Source of the DNA: Phycisphaeraceae bacterium
GTDB taxonomy: Bacteria; Planctomycetota; Phycisphaerae; Phycisphaerales; UBA1924
Direction of reading: 5' to 3'
DNA length: 64,000 bases
Assembly (NCBI GenBank): GCA_019636795.1
Contig: JAHBWW010000003.1
Location: 372,001 to 436,000 of the forward strand
In this document: piece by piece, positions 27,988 through 36,391 of the stretch
Position numbering within the stretch: position 1 is the stretch's first letter
Layout: each line of letters starts with the position of its first letter
The notes under the pieces: model-generated
Seen by the model: only the letters and a program-made list of their open reading frames with translations
What the model was told of the DNA's origin: nothing
Database searches by the model: none
Position numbers and translations under genes: made by a program

Positions 27988-28787
27988 GCGGCCCGATCGT
28001 GGTGAAGGTGGGCGGGTCGGTGCTCGACGAGATTGCGTCGATGCCGGGGCTGTGGAGCGCGATTGCCTCGGCCCATGCGGCAAGGCCGACCGGCAAGGGC
28101 GTCATAGTTGTGCATGGTGGCGGGCGCGCGGTCGATGAGCAGATCGCGGCGATGGGCATGACGACGCGCAAGCATGAGGGGCTGCGCATCACGCCGGCGG
28201 AGCAGATTGACGTTGTGGTCGGCGTGCTGGCGGGCGTGGTGAACACGCGGATGGTGTCGCAACTGCGCACGCACGGCGCGCCGGCGGTTGGTGTGACGCT
28301 GGCTGACGATGGCGTGGTCGAGACGGTGCGCGAGAACCGGTACTCGGCGGATCTCGGGCTTGTCGGGCGTGTGACGGGCGGCTCGGGCTCGTTGCTGCGG
28401 TCACTGCTTGCGGATGGGCGGCTGCCGGTGGTGGCGTCGATCGGGTGCGAGGCTGGCGGCGCACTGCTCAATGTCAATGCCGATGAGGCGGCGATGGGAG
28501 CAGCGGAGGCGGCTGGGGCCGAATCGCTGGTCATGCTGACGGATGTGCCGGGCGTGCTCGATGAACACGGCGTGCTGATCGCATCGCTGGATGTTGATGA
28601 GGCGTTGTCGCTGATCGAGCGTGGCACGGCGCGCGGCGGCATGATTGCCAAGATTCGCTCGGCAGCCGACGCGGCCAGACATCTTGGTCGGCCGGTGTTG
28701 ATCGGAAGTGTCGATGCGGTCGGGGCGCTGATCGCGGGAGAGGCGAACGTCGGCACGCGCATTGAGCCTTCGCGAGTGCGAGTTTAG
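27984..28787 (+). CDS. argB: Acetylglutamate kinase
   Basis: A 267-residue amino-acid kinase for the second step of arginine synthesis. It shows the N-terminal VVKVGGSVLD, VIVVHGGGRAVDEQI, the NADEAAMGAAEAAGAESLVMLTDVPGVL nucleotide region, and GTARGGMIAKIRSAADAA with the active-site Lys. It lacks the N-terminal helix of arginine-inhibited hexameric kinases, so it is probably of the E. coli-like arginine-insensitive type (inference). GTG start overlapping the argC stop. Confidence 0.96.
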   Translation: MSGPIVVKVGGSVLDEIASMPGLWSAIASAHAARPTGKGVIVVHGGGRAVDEQIAAMGMTTRKHEGLRITPAEQIDVVVGVLAGVVNTRMVSQLRTHGAPAVGVTLADDGVVETVRENRYSADLGLVGRVTGGSGSLLRSLLADGRLPVVASIGCEAGGALLNVNADEAAMGAAEAAGAESLVMLTDVPGVLDEHGVLIASLDVDEALSLIERGTARGGMIAKIRSAADAARHLGRPVLIGSVDAVGALIAGEANVGTRIEPSRVRV

Positions 28788-28812
28788 CCGACCGGGCCCG
28801 TAACCCGGTTGG
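28788..28812 (+). promoter_or_regulatory. GC-rich hairpin between argB and argF
   Basis: CCGACCGGG and CCCGGTTGG form a 9-bp stem with one G-U pair and a 7-base loop, starting at the argB stop codon. No T-run follows, so it is not a standard intrinsic terminator. It may set the argB/argF transcript boundary or stabilise the 3' end. The rest of the 144-base gap shows no clear promoter. Confidence 0.45.
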
Positions 28813-28931
28813 CCCCACCACTGACGCGCGAGTGATGTGAAACTCACCATCCACTTTTTCGAACTGATCTTATTCTGTCCCATTTTGCCGCTCGCAGCAT
28901 GAAGCACGAGCGGACTGGAGCGATACTGACC

Positions 28932-29948
28932 ATGACGACTGCATCCATCAAGACTGAACTCAAGCCTGCTGCTGCCCCGCTCGGCGGCTCGCTGAACTGG
29001 ACAATCCGGACTGGCGTGACGGATCTGCTCTCGATCGGGCAGTTAACGACAGGACTGGTGCACACGCTGTTCGAGACGACTTCGGCCTGGAAGGCAGAGC
29101 CTGCGGCGTACAAGGGTGTGCTGGCGGGCAAGAGCATCGTGATGCTCTTCGAAAAGCCCTCGCTGCGGACGCATGTGACCTTCGAGATCGGGCTGACCAG
29201 GCTCGGAGCGCATGTGATGTACCTCGATCACTCGAAGCAGAAGCTCGGAGAGCGCGAGTCGGTCAAGGACTACGCCAAGAATCTGGAGCGCTGGGCCGAC
29301 GCGATCGTGGCGCGGGTGTTCTCGCACAAGGTGCTCGAAGAAATGGCTGAGCACGCTCGGATTCCGGTGGTCAATGCGCTGAGCGATCTTGAGCATCCGT
29401 GTCAGGCACTGGCCGACCTGTTTACGATTCAGGAGCGGCTGGGCACGCTCGAGGGTAAGCGTCTGGCGTATGTGGGTGATGGCAATAATGTGTGCCACTC
29501 GCTGCTGCTGTGTTCGGCCCTGCTGGGGGTGGATATGACGGTGGTTTCGCCCAAGGGTTTCGAGCCTCAGTTTGCGGTGGTTCGCCAGGCGCTCAAGATC
29601 GCAGAGAAGACGGGAGCACAGATCGCGATCACGAATAACCTCGACAATGTCAAGGGGCATCACGCGGTGTATACCGACGCGTGGGTGTCGATGGGGCAGT
29701 CGCATCAGACGCCGTTGCGGAAGGACAGTTTCGAGAACTTTCAGGTGGACGAGGACGTGATGGAGCGTGCGAGCGCAGGAATCGAGGGCGGGGCGTTGTT
29801 CATGCACTGCCTGCCGGCGCATCGCGGCGAGGAAGTGGTCGACGCGGTGATCGATGCGGACTATTCGGTGGTGTATGACCAGGCAGAGAATCGGATGCAC
29901 GTGCAGAACGCGCTGATGATGATGCTGCTGGGCGATGTGAACGGCTGA
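28932..29948 (+). CDS. argF: Ornithine carbamoyltransferase
   Basis: A 338-residue enzyme converting ornithine and carbamoyl phosphate to citrulline. Carbamoyl-phosphate contacts are in FEKPSLRTHVTFE (the SxRT motif in its SLRT form) and HPCQALADLFTIQE. The ornithine loop is DAWVSMGQS, and the catalytic Cys is in FMHCLPAHRGEEV; DQAENRMH closes the family pattern. ATG 28932 has GGAG 11 bases upstream. An ATG at 28899 without SD is less likely. An N-acetylornithine enzyme was considered; the SMG loop and HCLPAHRG favour ornithine. Confidence 0.95.
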   Translation: MTTASIKTELKPAAAPLGGSLNWTIRTGVTDLLSIGQLTTGLVHTLFETTSAWKAEPAAYKGVLAGKSIVMLFEKPSLRTHVTFEIGLTRLGAHVMYLDHSKQKLGERESVKDYAKNLERWADAIVARVFSHKVLEEMAEHARIPVVNALSDLEHPCQALADLFTIQERLGTLEGKRLAYVGDGNNVCHSLLLCSALLGVDMTVVSPKGFEPQFAVVRQALKIAEKTGAQIAITNNLDNVKGHHAVYTDAWVSMGQSHQTPLRKDSFENFQVDEDVMERASAGIEGGALFMHCLPAHRGEEVVDAVIDADYSVVYDQAENRMHVQNALMMMLLGDVNG

Positions 29949-29984
29949 CGGCACGCGGGCAGCGTGCAGAGAGTGGAGAGCAAG

Positions 29985-31262
29985 ATGGCAAGGCCGAAGA
30001 AAGTTGTGCTGGCGTATTCTGGCGGGCTTGACACCTCGGCGATCGTGCCGTGGCTGGTCGAGAACGTCGGTTGCGAGGTAATTGCGTTCGTGGCCGACGT
30101 CGGGCAGGGCGCCGATGAACTTGAGGGCGTCGAGGCCAAGGCCAAGGCGAGCGGCGCGAGCGCGTGTTACGTTGCGGACCTGCGCAAGGAGTTCATCGAG
30201 GACTATGTGTTTCCGACGCTGATTTCGGGTGCGGTGTATGAGCGGCGGTATCTGCTGGGCACGTCGATGGCCCGGCCGGTGATCGCCAAGGCGCAGGTTG
30301 AATGTGCCCGCGCGGTGGGTGCCGATGCGGTGTCGCACGGGTGCACGGGCAAGGGCAACGATCAGGTGCGCTTCGAGGCGACGTTTGCGGCGTTGGCGCC
30401 CGATCTGGGCGTCGTCGCACCGTGGCGAGAGTGGACCTTGCGCAGCCGCGAGCAGTTGCTGGCGTATCTGGCCGAGCGGAACATTGCGTGTTCGTCGAGC
30501 TTGACCAAGATTTACAGCCGCGACCGGAACCTGTGGCACATCAGTCACGAGGGCGGGGCGATCGAGGACCCGTGGAATGCGCCTCCCGAGGATGCCTGGA
30601 TGCTCACCGCGTCGCCCGCCGATGCGCCACATGCTCATGAAGACGTGCTGCTTGGATTCGAGAAGGGTCGGCCGGTGTCGCTCAACGGGAAGAGGCTCGC
30701 GGGTCATGATCTGGTGGCGGCGCTCAACACCATTGCTGCGAAGCACGGTGTGGGGCGTGTGGATCTGGTCGAGAACCGTTGCGTGGGCATGAAGTCGCGC
30801 GGGCTGTACGAAACACCCGGCGGCACCGTGATCTTCGAGGCGCTGCGCGGGCTTGAAGAGTTGACGCTCGACCGCGAGGCGTTGCATTTCCGCCAGGAAC
30901 TCGGGCTCAAGTTCGCCAAGCTTGTGTACGACGGGCGGTGGTTCACGACGGTCCGCGAGGCCATCTCGACCTGCTGCGAGAAGATCGCCCAGCGCACGAC
31001 CGGCGAGGTTGTGGTGCGGCTCTTCAAGGGATCGGCCACGACGGTGCAGCGGCGAAGCCCGTTCAGTCTGTACGCCGAGGACTTTGCGACCTTCGGTGAA
31101 GACGAGGTGTACGACCAGAAGCACGCCGAGGGATTTATCCGCCTGCTCACGCTGCCCGAGCGCATCGCGGCGCTCAAGGGGTTCAACAAGGGCAAGACGT
31201 GCGGGTGCGGCGCCGGATCATGCGGCGGGCAGAAGCAGCCGCACGCTCCGGCACACGCCTGA
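29985..31262 (+). CDS. argG: Argininosuccinate synthase with Cys-rich tail
   Basis: A 425-residue ATP-dependent ligase of citrulline and aspartate. The PP-loop is [15 protein letters not shown]. Citrulline and aspartate-site motifs follow: [17 protein letters not shown] and [23 protein letters not shown] 29985 has GGAG 7 bases upstream. After the normal end ([12 protein letters not shown]) there is an extra tail of about 28 residues, [19 protein letters not shown] plus a few His/Pro/Ala. Its three clustered Cys and the His residues look able to bind metal or react with thiols. The tail is not part of the standard family. Confidence 0.97.
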   Translation: MARPKKVVLAYSGGLDTSAIVPWLVENVGCEVIAFVADVGQGADELEGVEAKAKASGASACYVADLRKEFIEDYVFPTLISGAVYERRYLLGTSMARPVIAKAQVECARAVGADAVSHGCTGKGNDQVRFEATFAALAPDLGVVAPWREWTLRSREQLLAYLAERNIACSSSLTKIYSRDRNLWHISHEGGAIEDPWNAPPEDAWMLTASPADAPHAHEDVLLGFEKGRPVSLNGKRLAGHDLVAALNTIAAKHGVGRVDLVENRCVGMKSRGLYETPGGTVIFEALRGLEELTLDREALHFRQELGLKFAKLVYDGRWFTTVREAISTCCEKIAQRTTGEVVVRLFKGSATTVQRRSPFSLYAEDFATFGEDEVYDQKHAEGFIRLLTLPERIAALKGFNKGKTCGCGAGSCGGQKQPHAPAHA

Positions 31263-31295
31263 GCTGCGATCACAACGAACCGGGGATCAATCGCG

Positions 31296-32738
31296 TTGAA
31301 TCAGACGAATCAGAATGCGGGCATGTGGGGCGGGCGTTTCGAAGGAGCGGCCGATGCGCTGTTCCGCGCGATCAACGACTCGCTGCCCGTCGATTGGCGG
31401 CTGGTGCAGCAGGACATCCGCGGTTCGATCGCGTGGGCGCGGGCGCTGGCGCGGGCTGGCGTGCTGACTGAGGATGAGGCGACGACGCTGGTGAGCGAGC
31501 TTGAGCGGCTCTCGGCCGAGGCCGCCGAGATGCCTGCGCCGCCGATCGAGTCGGGCGCGGAGGATGTGCATTCGTGGGTCGAGCAGCAACTGACGGCTCG
31601 CATCGGCGACATCGGGCGCAAACTTCACACCGGCCGCAGCCGCAACGATCAGGTCGCGACGGATCTTCGGCTGTGGGCGCTTGAAGCGCTGGCCGAGCGC
31701 GAGGCGGAAGTGCGCTGCGTGCAGGAAGCGCTTGTGAGCCTTGGCGAGCGCACGGTGGATGTCATCCTGCCCGGCTACACGCATCTTCAGCGGGCTCAGC
31801 CGGTGTCGTTTGCGCACTGGTGCCTGGCGTATTTCGAGATGTTCGAGCGCGACATCGCGCGGCTGGGCGAGGCGGCGTCGCGGGCGTCGGTCTCGCCGCT
31901 CGGGTGCGGGGCGCTGGCGGGTACGACGTACCCCATCGATCGCGCACAGATCGCGGCGGAACTGGGCTTTGCGGGCATCAGCCGCAACAGTCTCGACGCG
32001 GTGAGCGATCGCGACTTCGTGCTCGATGCGCTGGCGGCGGCGGCGACGACGAGCGTGCATCTCTCGCGGCTGGCTGAAGATCTGATCGTGTATGCCAGCC
32101 AGGAGTTCGCGTTGGTCGAGCCTGATGACGGGGTAACGAGCGGTTCGTCGCTCATGCCTCAGAAGAAGAACCCCGACGCACTCGAACTGCTGCGCGGCAA
32201 GTGCGGGCCGATCGCGGCGCGGCACGCGGCGCTGCTGATGACGCTCAAGGGGCTGCCGCTGGCGTACAACAAGGATCTGCAGGAAGACAAGCCGCTGCTG
32301 TTTGGCGCGATGGATGAGTTGTCGTTGTGCCTGAAGATTGCGGCGCGTGTGCTCGCGGGGTTGAAGGTGGACAGCGAGCGCTGCCGCACTGCGGCGCGCA
32401 AGGGCGGAACGCTGGCGACGGAGCTGGCCGACTACCTCGTGAGCAAGGGCGTGCCGTTTCGCACTGCGCATGATCTGGTGGGGCGGATTGTGCGGCTGAG
32501 CCTTGAGCGCGGGCTGGAGCTTGATGAGTTGCCGCTGGCCGACATGCAGGCGGTGAGTTTGCAGATCGGGCCTGATGCGGCGTCGTGGCTTTCGCTCGAA
32601 GGAAGTCTGGGGCGGCGGGCGGCGGCAGGTGGGACGAATCTGGATCGGGTCCGGGAGGCCCTTGCTGCGGCGAGGGAGTTGGTAAAGCCTAACATCAACG
32701 GCCAGAGTCCAGGGACGCTCGGCCATCGGAGCAAGTGA
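31296..32738 (+). CDS. argH: Argininosuccinate lyase
   Basis: A 480-residue enzyme of the fumarase/aspartase fold, last step of arginine synthesis. Signatures: WGGRFEGAADALF at the start, EDVHSWVEQQL, KLHTGRSRNDQVATDLRLW, GYTHLQRAQPVSFAHW and the mobile loop GSSLMPQKKNPD with the catalytic Ser. The start is TTG 31296 with a GGGGA about 9 bases upstream; ATG 31323 would remove nine residues. It follows argG by 33 bases and directly abuts the acetyltransferase gene. Confidence 0.96.
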   Translation: MNQTNQNAGMWGGRFEGAADALFRAINDSLPVDWRLVQQDIRGSIAWARALARAGVLTEDEATTLVSELERLSAEAAEMPAPPIESGAEDVHSWVEQQLTARIGDIGRKLHTGRSRNDQVATDLRLWALEALAEREAEVRCVQEALVSLGERTVDVILPGYTHLQRAQPVSFAHWCLAYFEMFERDIARLGEAASRASVSPLGCGALAGTTYPIDRAQIAAELGFAGISRNSLDAVSDRDFVLDALAAAATTSVHLSRLAEDLIVYASQEFALVEPDDGVTSGSSLMPQKKNPDALELLRGKCGPIAARHAALLMTLKGLPLAYNKDLQEDKPLLFGAMDELSLCLKIAARVLAGLKVDSERCRTAARKGGTLATELADYLVSKGVPFRTAHDLVGRIVRLSLERGLELDELPLADMQAVSLQIGPDAASWLSLEGSLGRRAAAGGTNLDRVREALAAARELVKPNINGQSPGTLGHRSK

Positions 32739-33296
32739 ATGATCATGGCGAATGATGCAGGGACGCAGGCGCACGCGGCCGAACTGGCCTTTGCTGTCCA
32801 CGCGGCACCGATTCATGCGGCGAGTGTTTCGCGGCTGATCGGCTACTGGGCCGACCACGGGCTGACGATCCGGCGTGACTTGCGACAAATTGTCACAGCG
32901 ATCGACGATTTCGTCGTGGCGATTCACGACGAACGCGTGGTTGGTTGCGGCGCGCTCGAGACGGTCGGCGGCGGCATCGGCGAGATCCGCTCGATCGCGG
33001 TCGATGCAGCGGTGGGCAAGGTGGGCGCGGGGCGGGCGGTCATGGAAGCGCTGTTTGCCAAGGCGCACCTGCGCGGTATCGACACGCTGGTGCTGCTGAC
33101 CAAGATCCCGGATTTCTTTACGCGCTTCGGCTTCGAGGCGATCGAGCACGACGCGGTGCCCGGTGAGTACGCGGCTCTCATTGCGGCGCAGAGCGGCCGC
33201 ACGTTCGAGGGCAAGTCGATCATGCGGCGTGTGCTGGTGCCGACAGTCGAGGTGCGAGCGGCCGCTCCTTCGGGCGCTGCCTGCTGCGAGCCGTGA
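32739..33296 (+). CDS. GNAT acetyltransferase, probable N-acetylglutamate synthase
   Basis: A 185-residue GNAT protein. The core reads VVAIHDERVVGCGALETVGGGIGEIRSIAV, then the CoA pyrophosphate loop GKVGAGRAVMEALFAKAHLRGIDTLVLLT, and FFTRFGFEAIEHDAVP. This resembles the C-terminal synthase domain of ArgA and the GNAT domain fused to ArgH in some bacteria. The ATG follows the argH TGA without a gap (SD GGAG, 7 bases away), so the two are coupled. That position, and the lack of any other first-step enzyme here, support N-acetylglutamate formation. The exact substrate is inferred. Confidence 0.85.
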   Translation: MIMANDAGTQAHAAELAFAVHAAPIHAASVSRLIGYWADHGLTIRRDLRQIVTAIDDFVVAIHDERVVGCGALETVGGGIGEIRSIAVDAAVGKVGAGRAVMEALFAKAHLRGIDTLVLLTKIPDFFTRFGFEAIEHDAVPGEYAALIAAQSGRTFEGKSIMRRVLVPTVEVRAAAPSGAACCEP

Positions 33297-33404
33297 GCGC
33301 GAGGCAGGTCTGTCGCAGAGTGTGCGATTGAAGGTCCGCGGGCATGGCTGAGGTATCGGACGCGATGTTCGAGCGCCAGGGACAACACCGCCCGGTGCCG
33401 TGGT

Positions 33405-33555
33405 CATGGCTTTGCATGGCCACGATCGAAGGCGCTGGCCACCCACGGCACACTCCGCAACGCTGCCCAAAGCCGAGGCTCGGACCCCCGGCCTTGACAT
33501 GGCCGTGACCCCGCCGCGGCCGCAGCGATGTCCGTCATGGCCATGCAAAGCCATG
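33405..33555. repeat. 18-bp inverted repeat in convergent intergenic region
   Basis: CATGGCTTTGCATGGCCA (33405-33422) returns as its exact reverse complement at 33538-33555, 115 bases apart. The right arm runs into further CCATGGCCATGG palindromes. The region 33297-33633 lies between the ends of the arginine cluster and the MATE gene and has no gene that I can support. I found no second copy elsewhere in the window. It could form a long stem in a transcript, or be a small non-autonomous element; neither is proven. Confidence 0.6.
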
Positions 33556-33633
33556 GCCATGGCACCGAGCCGTGACACCCGGCGTCTGGTTTGCATCCGC
33601 TCACGCCTGGTCTAAACCTGGTCTCTACCCGGC

Positions 33634-35217
33634 CTACACCTGGATCCGCGTCCAGCCGCCTTGCAGAAAGCGCCAGGTGAACGCGATCGAGCGGATCACC
33701 AGTTCGCCGCACAAGCCCAGCCACACCCCAGGCAGGCCCAGTTCGAGCGGGCTGGGGTTGGGCACCAGCACCACCGCTTCGCCCGAAGGCAGCGTGAACA
33801 TCAGATCGGCCCCGCAGAGGATGAACGCCGCGGGCAGACGCACGAAGTATGTCATCAGCCAGGTGATCCACATCGTGACGTTGACATCGCCCGCCCCGCG
33901 CATGGCCGAGCGCAGCACGATCGCCAGCGCGAACGGGATCTGCACCGCACCGCAGATCTGCAGCAGGATCGGAACTTCGGCCAGATGCAGCGGCTGGGTC
34001 GAGATGAGCGCGACGATCGGACCGGGAATCAGCACGAACGCAAAGCCGAACGCCGTCATGATCGCCAGCGCGATCAGCGTGCAGCGCCAGACCGCCGCCC
34101 GCGCCATCGCCGCGCTGCCCGCGCCGAGATACTGCCCGGCGAGCGTCGCGGCCGCGGCCCCCATCGCAAAGCCAGGCAGAAAACTGAACGCCTCGATGCG
34201 GATCGCGACGATGTGGATGCCCAGCAACTCGGCCCCGCCGCCCTGCGCGATCGCCAGCGAGCCGACGAGAATGATGACCAGGAAGTTGCCGATCCACATG
34301 CCGCAGGTTTCGAGAAAGTTGGGCAGGCCCAGGCGCACCAGCCGTCGCATCGTGTGCCAGTGCGGCCGCAGCCAGCGCCGGCGGAGCCTGATCCCCCACT
34401 GCCCGCGCAGCGCCATGCCCAGCACCATGACCGAGCCGGCGATGTCGCCGGCCACTGTGCCCAGCGCGATACCCACCACGCCCATGTCCAGACCCAGCGG
34501 ACTCTTGAGGCCATAGATGCTCACGCCGCTGAGCAGCCAGCTGACAGCAATGTTGACCACGTTGCGAAAGATCATCGCATGCAGCGGCCCGACCGAATCG
34601 CCCGCACCGCGCGCACAGGCGATGAGCGTAAAGAGCATGCTCGCAGCCGGCACGCCACAGGCAATGATGAGAATGTACTGGTCAAAGGCCGTCTGGGCCT
34701 CGGGCGTCAGACTCAAGAGCCCCGCCACCGGCCGGGCGGCGATCGCGATGAACACGCCCGTGAGGATGCCCGAGATCCACGAGAGCAGAATCGTCTGACC
34801 CAGCACGGCGTTGGCCACGCCGCTGCGCCCGCGCCCGATCGCGCGGCTGACCAGCGCGGTCGCGCCCACGCCGATCGCCATGATGATCAGCCCGATGAAC
34901 CACATGATGTAGCTCGCCGCGCCGATGGCGGTGGTCTCGGCCTCGCCCAGATTGGCAGCCAGCATCGTGTCGGTCAGGCCCACGAGCGAGTTGAGAAACG
35001 ACTCGACCATGATCGGCCACGACAGCGCCCAGATCGCGCCGCCCATCGTCAACCCGGCCAGACGGCCCGATGTCAGACGGCCATCGGGCGAGAGTGTGGA
35101 TCGACGCTCGCGCACCCGCAGCGCCCCGACGCCGCCCTCTTCGGACGGGTCAACGCCGGCGGGGTCTATCGGAGGGCGGATGGGGGCTTTGCGTTTTTCG
35201 TGGTCGTCTGGGGGCAT
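33634..35217 (-). CDS. MATE family efflux transporter
   Basis: A 527-residue inner-membrane exporter with about 12 hydrophobic spans in two similar halves. Each half begins with the family's pattern: LSWPIMVESFLNSLVGLTDTMLAANLGE in the first, LGLPNFLETCGMWIGNFLVIILVGSL in the second. A hydrophilic N-terminus of about 50 residues precedes the first span. It probably exports organic cations or drugs in exchange for Na+ or H+. No regulator is adjacent, and it is convergent with the arginine cluster. Confidence 0.93.
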   Translation of the reverse strand: MPPDDHEKRKAPIRPPIDPAGVDPSEEGGVGALRVRERRSTLSPDGRLTSGRLAGLTMGGAIWALSWPIMVESFLNSLVGLTDTMLAANLGEAETTAIGAASYIMWFIGLIIMAIGVGATALVSRAIGRGRSGVANAVLGQTILLSWISGILTGVFIAIAARPVAGLLSLTPEAQTAFDQYILIIACGVPAASMLFTLIACARGAGDSVGPLHAMIFRNVVNIAVSWLLSGVSIYGLKSPLGLDMGVVGIALGTVAGDIAGSVMVLGMALRGQWGIRLRRRWLRPHWHTMRRLVRLGLPNFLETCGMWIGNFLVIILVGSLAIAQGGGAELLGIHIVAIRIEAFSFLPGFAMGAAAATLAGQYLGAGSAAMARAAVWRCTLIALAIMTAFGFAFVLIPGPIVALISTQPLHLAEVPILLQICGAVQIPFALAIVLRSAMRGAGDVNVTMWITWLMTYFVRLPAAFILCGADLMFTLPSGEAVVLVPNPSPLELGLPGVWLGLCGELVIRSIAFTWRFLQGGWTRIQV

Positions 35218-35314
35218 CGGGGTCTCGGTACAAAACTAGGGAATTGTCTGCCCCAGGACCCTTGCGATTCTGTACACTGTGCCCCAAAGGGTCAGCGAAG
35301 ATCAGGAGTCAACG

Positions 35315-36370
35315 ATGGCTGAAGGCAAGGTCTGCATTTTCTGCGGCGTCGATTGCTCGAATCGCCCACGGGTGAAGGATCCGCAGGGACGATATGCCTG
35401 CAGGGAGTGCGCCGAATCCAACGCAGGGGGCGGGGCTGGGGCCGCTGCGCCGCAGGCGGCCCAAGACGCCGAGGCCAACGACGGATTCGATATGTTTGAG
35501 GGGATGGATGACAACATCTCCTTCCCCGCCGAGGAGATGGGTCAGCCTGGTGCCGTGAGCGGATGCCCAAACTGCGGGACAATGCTCCCGACCGGGGCGG
35601 CGGTGTGCATGCGGTGTGGATTCAATTCGGCCACGGGCAAGGTCATCAAGACGAAGGCCAGATCGGATTCGTCGAAAGTCGCGGCCATCGGCGCGGCAGG
35701 ATCGGCCGCGGCCGCAGCAGGAATGGTGGTGGCAGCACCGATCTTCTGGATCCTCGGGGGCTCGATCGGCGGCATCGTGGGCGCGGCGATCTGGGCCATC
35801 ATCGCAGCCACCACCGGCCTCGAAATCGGGTGGATCGCATGGGGCGTCGGCGGACTCGTCGGACTGGGGGTCGCGCTGGGGGCACGCGGCAACGGCAATG
35901 TCATGTCCGGGCTAGTTGCGGTGGTCATCGCGTTTCTTGCAATCTGCAGCGGCAAATACATGACCTGGTACATCGTCCTCGATTCGGGTCTGGAACAGCA
36001 GGCGGAAATAGAGTGGACTGACTCGGACATCCGCGAGATGTTGGCTGACGAGATCATTTATGAGATGAAAAACCAGGGACATCCAGTCACCTGGGAACGG
36101 CCGGGCATTGAACACTATGAAGCGGTCTGGCCGCGTGATTATCCTCGCTATGTTATTGACCGCGCCAACACCCGTTTCGACGCCATGACGGCGTCGGATC
36201 GCGAAACGTACGTTCAGAACCGCCACAGCGAGATGAGGACCTGGATCGAGGAGAACAGGGACACACTCGCAGAAATCGGATTCATGTCGTCGTGGGGGAT
36301 GTTCGACATCATTTTCGTGCTGCTGGCGATTGCGACGGCATACAAGGTGGGCGCGACAGAATCGGACTAG
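35315..36370 (+). CDS. Zinc-ribbon membrane protein of unknown function
   Basis: A 351-residue protein with two Cys4 zinc ribbons: CIFCGVDCSNRPRVKDPQGRYACREC near the start and CPNCGTMLPTGAAVCMRCGFNSATG at about 84-108. Several membrane spans follow (VVAAPIFWILGGSIGGIVGAAIWAIIAATTG, WIAWGVGGLVGLGVAL, and one near FLAICSGKYMTWYIVL). The C-terminal domain is charged and helical, ending in a last span. AGGAG lies 7 bases before ATG 35315. Similar ribbon-plus-membrane proteins are widespread in planctomycetes without known function. Confidence 0.8.
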   Translation: MAEGKVCIFCGVDCSNRPRVKDPQGRYACRECAESNAGGGAGAAAPQAAQDAEANDGFDMFEGMDDNISFPAEEMGQPGAVSGCPNCGTMLPTGAAVCMRCGFNSATGKVIKTKARSDSSKVAAIGAAGSAAAAAGMVVAAPIFWILGGSIGGIVGAAIWAIIAATTGLEIGWIAWGVGGLVGLGVALGARGNGNVMSGLVAVVIAFLAICSGKYMTWYIVLDSGLEQQAEIEWTDSDIREMLADEIIYEMKNQGHPVTWERPGIEHYEAVWPRDYPRYVIDRANTRFDAMTASDRETYVQNRHSEMRTWIEENRDTLAEIGFMSSWGMFDIIFVLLAIATAYKVGATESD

Positions 36371-36391
36371 TTCCTTGCGCAGCAGCCGTAC

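Noticed and set aside
28932-29948. N-acetyl- or N-succinylornithine carbamoyltransferase
   Set aside because: The SMG ornithine loop and HCLPAHRG motif fit ordinary ornithine carbamoyltransferase; SLRT in place of STRT is a common variant.
29043-31124. Long minus-strand frame (693 codons) opposite argF/argG
   Set aside because: Same shadow effect; no start signal and no domain pattern.
31287-33596. Long minus-strand frame (769 codons) opposite argH and the GNAT gene
   Set aside because: Arg/His/Gln-rich shadow of high-GC coding DNA; argH motifs on the plus strand are unambiguous.
33661-35322. Long plus-strand frame opposite the MATE gene
   Set aside because: Arg/His/Gln-rich shadow without hydrophobic or motif content; the minus-strand transporter is clear.
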